Position numbers and translations under genes: made by a program. From Brettanomyces bruxellensis (Eukaryota; Ascomycota; Pichiomycetes; Pichiales; Pichiaceae): a DNA stretch of 64,000 nt. Below are positions 60,882-64,000 of this stretch, piece after piece. Numbering within the stretch: position 1 is the stretch's first letter; every line of letters begins with the position of its first letter. The notes beneath the pieces are model-generated. The model was not told where the DNA came from. It ran no database searches and saw nothing but the letters and a program-made list of their open reading frames with translations. The stretch is from contig NC_054687.1 in assembly GCF_011074885.1 (NCBI RefSeq), positions 1,116,001 to 1,180,000 on the forward strand, given 5' to 3'.

Positions 60882-62429
60882 ATGACTGTCATTAAGGGTA
60901 TGTTTGGATTGTGGTTATTTTTATAGTTTTTGACACATGTTGAAACTTCTGTTACTAACAATATTTATCTTTGCCCTCAACTAGTTAACGTTAGAAACGC
61001 GGGTAAATCATATCCAATCGATGTGGATTTAGAGTCTCCAGGTCTGGAATTCAAGAGAAAGATATATGAGGCAACAAATATTCCACCAGAGAGACAAAAG
61101 GTGCTTTTGAGAGGTGGAAAGCTTAAGGATGATTCTGATATGAAAACTTTCAACCTAAAGCCAAACCAGCCAATTATGGTGTTGGGAACTCCGCTTTCTC
61201 AGAAGCTAGAGAAACCGAAGGAGAAAATCCATTTTATGGAGGATCTGAGTGAAGGAGAGAGAAATTTCAATCCAAATGATACTCCATCAGGATTGGTCAA
61301 TCTTGGAAATACGTGCTATCTAAACTCATCTCTTCAGACATTGTATGATATCAAGGAATTACGGGACGAGCTCAAAATAATGCAACCAAATTCTTTGGAG
61401 ATTGGAACGCAGAAAGCATTGGTTGTTAATATGAAGGAATTGTTTGAAAAAATGAACGACAAGAAGCAGAAAATCACTCCGTTGAACTTTCTTACATCGA
61501 TGAGGTTGACGTTTCCACAATTCAGTGAGAAGAGTGAGCAGGGCTTCTACAAGCAGCAGGATGCGGAAGAGGCATATTCTGAAATTTTGAGTGTGATCTT
61601 GAATCGTTTCCCAAAGCTTAGATCGTATTTTGAGATTGGCATGAAGACAACTACAAAGTGCTTGGAAACTCACGAGGATGCCACAACGGGAATCGAGCAG
61701 GCTATGAAGCTCAGCTGCCACATTAATATCCATACGAACTTCTTGATGGATGGCCTTAAGTCAGATATGGAAGAGACAATCGAGAAAAGTAACGAGCAGC
61801 TCGGAAAGAACTGCAAGTACCAGATCAAGAGAAGTATCACGAGCTTACCAAAGTATTTGACAATTCATTTTGTGAGGTTCTTTTGGAAAAGAGAGACGAA
61901 GAAGAAGTCGAAGATTCTCAGAAAGGTGCAATTCCCATTCCAACTTGATGTGACCGATTTGCTAGACGAAAGTGTGAAGGAGGAGATGATAAAGGCAAGG
62001 GGCTCGATCTACAAAGTTGAAAAAGAGAATGACGAGGAGAGGGTCACTTTCAAGAAGTCAAAACCTTCGGACACAATGACAACAAGAGATCAGTACACAA
62101 AGCAGAGGGAAGAGTTAGCCAAGTTGAAGAAGAAGTGGCTTGATAATTACAACAAGGCACTTCCTGAGGGATTCAGTCAAGATTCTGGCAAGAACCCTTC
62201 GCCATTGTATGAGCTTTCTGCCATTATTGCACATCAAGGATCATCGGCCGATTCGGGACATTATCAGGCCTTTGTTAAGGATCCCGAAGATGTTGACGGT
62301 GAGAGATGGTACAAGTTCAATGATGATAAGGTGACTGTTGTGAACAAGGAAAAAATTCAGAGCTTGGCTGGAGGATCAGAGGGTGATTCAGCCTTAATAT
62401 TACTCTACAGAGCTGTTGGACTTCCATAA
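60882..62429 (+). CDS. UBP6: Proteasome-associated deubiquitinase Ubp6, two exons
   Basis: USP14 homologue that removes ubiquitin from substrates at the 19S regulatory particle. Exon 1 (60882-60897) encodes MTVIK plus one base; exon 2 starts at 60985. Joined, the N-terminus MTVIKVNVRNAGKSYPIDVD restores the ubiquitin-like domain (about 1-75). Without the intron the first beta strand is lost. The USP core has the Cys box GLVNLGNTCYLNSSLQ with Cys116 and the His box SADSGHYQAF with His431, followed by WYKFNDDKVTVV. ILRKVQFPFQLDVTDLL matches Ubp6. It is 486 residues; yeast Ubp6 is 499. Confidence 0.95.
60898..60984 (+). other. UBP6 intron (87 nt)
   Basis: Donor GTATGT (60898-60903), branch site TACTAAC (60953-60959) and acceptor TAG (60982-60984). 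Phase 1. Confidence 0.93.
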
Positions 62430-62712
62430 CTCAACAAGTGCAATGAAGTATACGAGAGAAAGAAGAAAAGGGGAAAAAAAGAGACATCTGCTTCTTGACA
62501 TAGTTGCAGGAATAAGTAGGTAATATATTTCATTTATACACGGCCAGCTGAAGTATGATGTGCGGTTGCTTGTAAATTAAAGGAATGTAAAAAAGTGCGA
62601 GGTATTATTATAAAGCCATTTCTTTGAATCTCACCATGAATCTTCACTAAGCTTGGAAACAGATGATTAGTGTAGTGTAACATTCCTCTGGACAATAAAT
62701 ATTAAGCTTCAA

Positions 62713-63149
62713 TTATAGAGAGCTGGCTGCTTGCTTAAACTTCTGAACCTCGTTCCAGCATGAAAGTGGCTTTGAACGATTTCCGTTAAAGCATTTAACC
62801 ACTTCATTTTCTGCTTGTTTGAGCTCATCAGATTTGGCCTTCTCGAAGTTGTTTAGAGCATGAAGTTTTGCACTCACTGTCTTTAACTTCTTATTTACTG
62901 ATGCAGTAGATGCTGTTTTATCGTCACCACCAGTAAATAGCGATTTCTCAAGCGCATCGCCCAATTGAGCCCTCTCATCTTTTTCCAACTCCGCTAATCT
63001 TTTGTGAACTTCTTTTCTATATACTGCTTGGCATACTGCTGCCTCGTATAGTTTGATTCATTTGAGTTATCAAGCTCTGATAAGAGTGTAGCACTAAACT
63101 CTACTGGTGTCTTCGGATAGAACGTTTTCACTTTTTGTTCCTGGCTCAT
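62713..63149 (-). CDS. MIC19: MICOS subunit Mic19, interrupted by a one-base frameshift
   Basis: Peripheral inner-membrane subunit of the MICOS complex at crista junctions. From the ATG at 63149 the frame reads MSQEQKVKTFYPKTPVEFSA and on to QYAKQYIEKK. It then shifts: one missing base near 63009 (AAGAAG followed by TTCAC) separates it from the frame with HKRLAELEKDERAQLGDALE. The C-terminal half ends with the Mic19 Cys motif VVKCFNGNRSKPLSCWNEVQ. Repaired length is 145 residues against 170 in yeast. The N-terminal Gly for myristoylation seen in S. cerevisiae is absent. Confidence 0.8.
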
Positions 63150-63653
63150 TTTCAGATTTTTATTACGGCCAATTATATTCCGGTTGCTGTCAAACAGGAT
63201 ATCCTAAATTCCTCTAACTGGCCTAAGTAGACTAAACGTTGGCAATATTTTTGATTGGAACCGGTATAAAAATCAGATAAAAACGTAAGCACAGCTGAAT
63301 GTGTAGGGATGCACGGCCCACTTGCTTCCTTAATTAAAAATTATATATATAATTCAACTATTTGGCAACCATCCGCATTAAACAGCATAGACCTGGAAGC
63401 GCGCGAAAAGAGTGAGAAAATTAAAATGAATGCATCTGATTATCCCGATAAACTGGGAGAAACACCAATTCCTTCCCGCAAACTGCCTCGGGTAGGAACT
63501 GCTCATTTGTCAGCTTTTAATGCTTTTTGCATTTTTAAGGATTTGCCACTGGCACAACGTTTAGGTCTTTAGCATACATATAAAGGAGAGCTAAATTTTT
63601 GAGAAAAAAGAAGACTGGCAATATTGACATTATCTGAAAAGGGGAAATTCGAC
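63150..63653. other. Divergent promoter region MIC19-UBA1 (504 bp)
   Basis: Contains TATAAAAATC near 63264 and an 87-codon open frame (63309-63572) with no family features, judged non-coding. Confidence 0.5.
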
Positions 63654-64000
63654 ATGACTGTAAGTTGCGACATTTTATTGTTGGTGCTCTTCTTGTATGA
63701 TCACCTTTGACATTAACATTCAAAAGAAAAAAGGTGAAAGCAGAATTTTTTTTCTCAGAATACTAACATATCTTTTACACGCAGGACTCAAAAATGCAGG
63801 TGGACTCGAAACCAATTGATGAGGGCCTATACTCACGTCAATTGTATGTCTTGGGTAAAGAAGCCATGCTGAAGATGGCAAAGTCCAAGGTTCTTATCAT
63901 TGGACTCAAAGGTTTGGGTATCGAGATTGCCAAAAACGTTGCCCTAGCTGGTGTGAAGGCATTGGATATATATGATCCTACAAAAGTCACACTTCAGGAT
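63654..64000 (+). CDS. UBA1: Ubiquitin-activating enzyme E1, 3' truncated by the window edge
   Basis: E1 enzyme that adenylates ubiquitin and loads E2s. Exon 1 is just ATG ACT (63654-63659); exon 2 runs from 63785 to the window end in frame. The joined start is [20 protein letters not shown], then [20 protein letters not shown] and [20 protein letters not shown], the nearly invariant first Rossmann segment of Uba1. Only 74 residues of about 1020 are present. An alternative ATG inside exon 2 (63794) would also keep the frame if splicing were skipped. Confidence 0.95.
63660..63784 (+). other. UBA1 intron (125 nt)
   Basis: Donor GTAAGT (63660-63665), branch site TACTAAC (63761-63767), acceptor GCAG ending at 63784. 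Phase 0 after two codons. Confidence 0.9.

Noticed and set aside
63309..63572. 87-codon ORF between MIC19 and UBA1
   Set aside because: No family features and lies in the promoter of both genes.

Overview
The window is nuclear DNA of a budding yeast (Saccharomycotina). The evidence is compact AT-rich genes, three short 5'-proximal introns with GTATGT or GTAAGT donors and exact TACTAAC branch sites, and about three dozen recognisable yeast genes. CTG is read as leucine: it encodes the invariant Leu of the DFGLAR motif in BUR1 (45607-45609) and the conserved Leu of KEAMLKM in UBA1 (63869-63871). That excludes the CUG-Ser and CUG-Ala yeasts. Gene content fits a Pichiaceae-type yeast (Brettanomyces, Ogataea or Pichia relatives), but the species is an inference and was not tested.

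Layout. 1-10.3 kb: ITC1 (5' end outside the window), PYK1, AKR1 and an ADIP-like coiled-coil gene. 10.3-22.2 kb: a 2.8 kb gene-free stretch, ARO8 (frameshifted), HIR1, a CWC24 without its RING domain, RPL38 (spliced) and HAC1. 22.2-37.6 kb: a 2 kb HAC1 upstream region, a small orphan gene, PRP18, TFG2, a dysferlin-domain peroxin, RPL9, a PEX25-like gene, HIS3, SDH5 and a minisatellite. 37.6-43.1 kb: a GC-rich pair of transcription factors (Zn2Cys6 and an STP1/STP2-like C2H2 protein). 45-58.5 kb: BUR1 (frameshifted), an MRS2-type Mg channel, an SPS1-like kinase, an orphan gene, AIM3, a CENP-L-like gene, ISA2, FUN26 and a degenerate COMT-like gene. 59-64 kb: VTA1, UBP6 (spliced), MIC19 (frameshifted) and the first 74 codons of UBA1 (spliced).

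The neighbours are mostly unrelated housekeeping genes, as is normal for yeast; there is no operon-like system. The strongest discovery is the unfolded-protein-response switch in HAC1. Two 7-nt-loop hairpins matching the Ire1 cleavage consensus flank a predicted 169-nt non-spliceosomal intron. Splicing there gives a new in-frame C-terminus. A 14-bp stem inside the intron would bring the two cleavage hairpins together, and its loop carries 27 nt complementary in three blocks to the HAC1 5' leader.

Three conserved genes (ARO8, BUR1, MIC19) each carry one missing base at or next to a short G or C run. This looks more like consensus-sequence error than biology. I found no tRNA, rRNA, CRISPR array or intact mobile element by eye.
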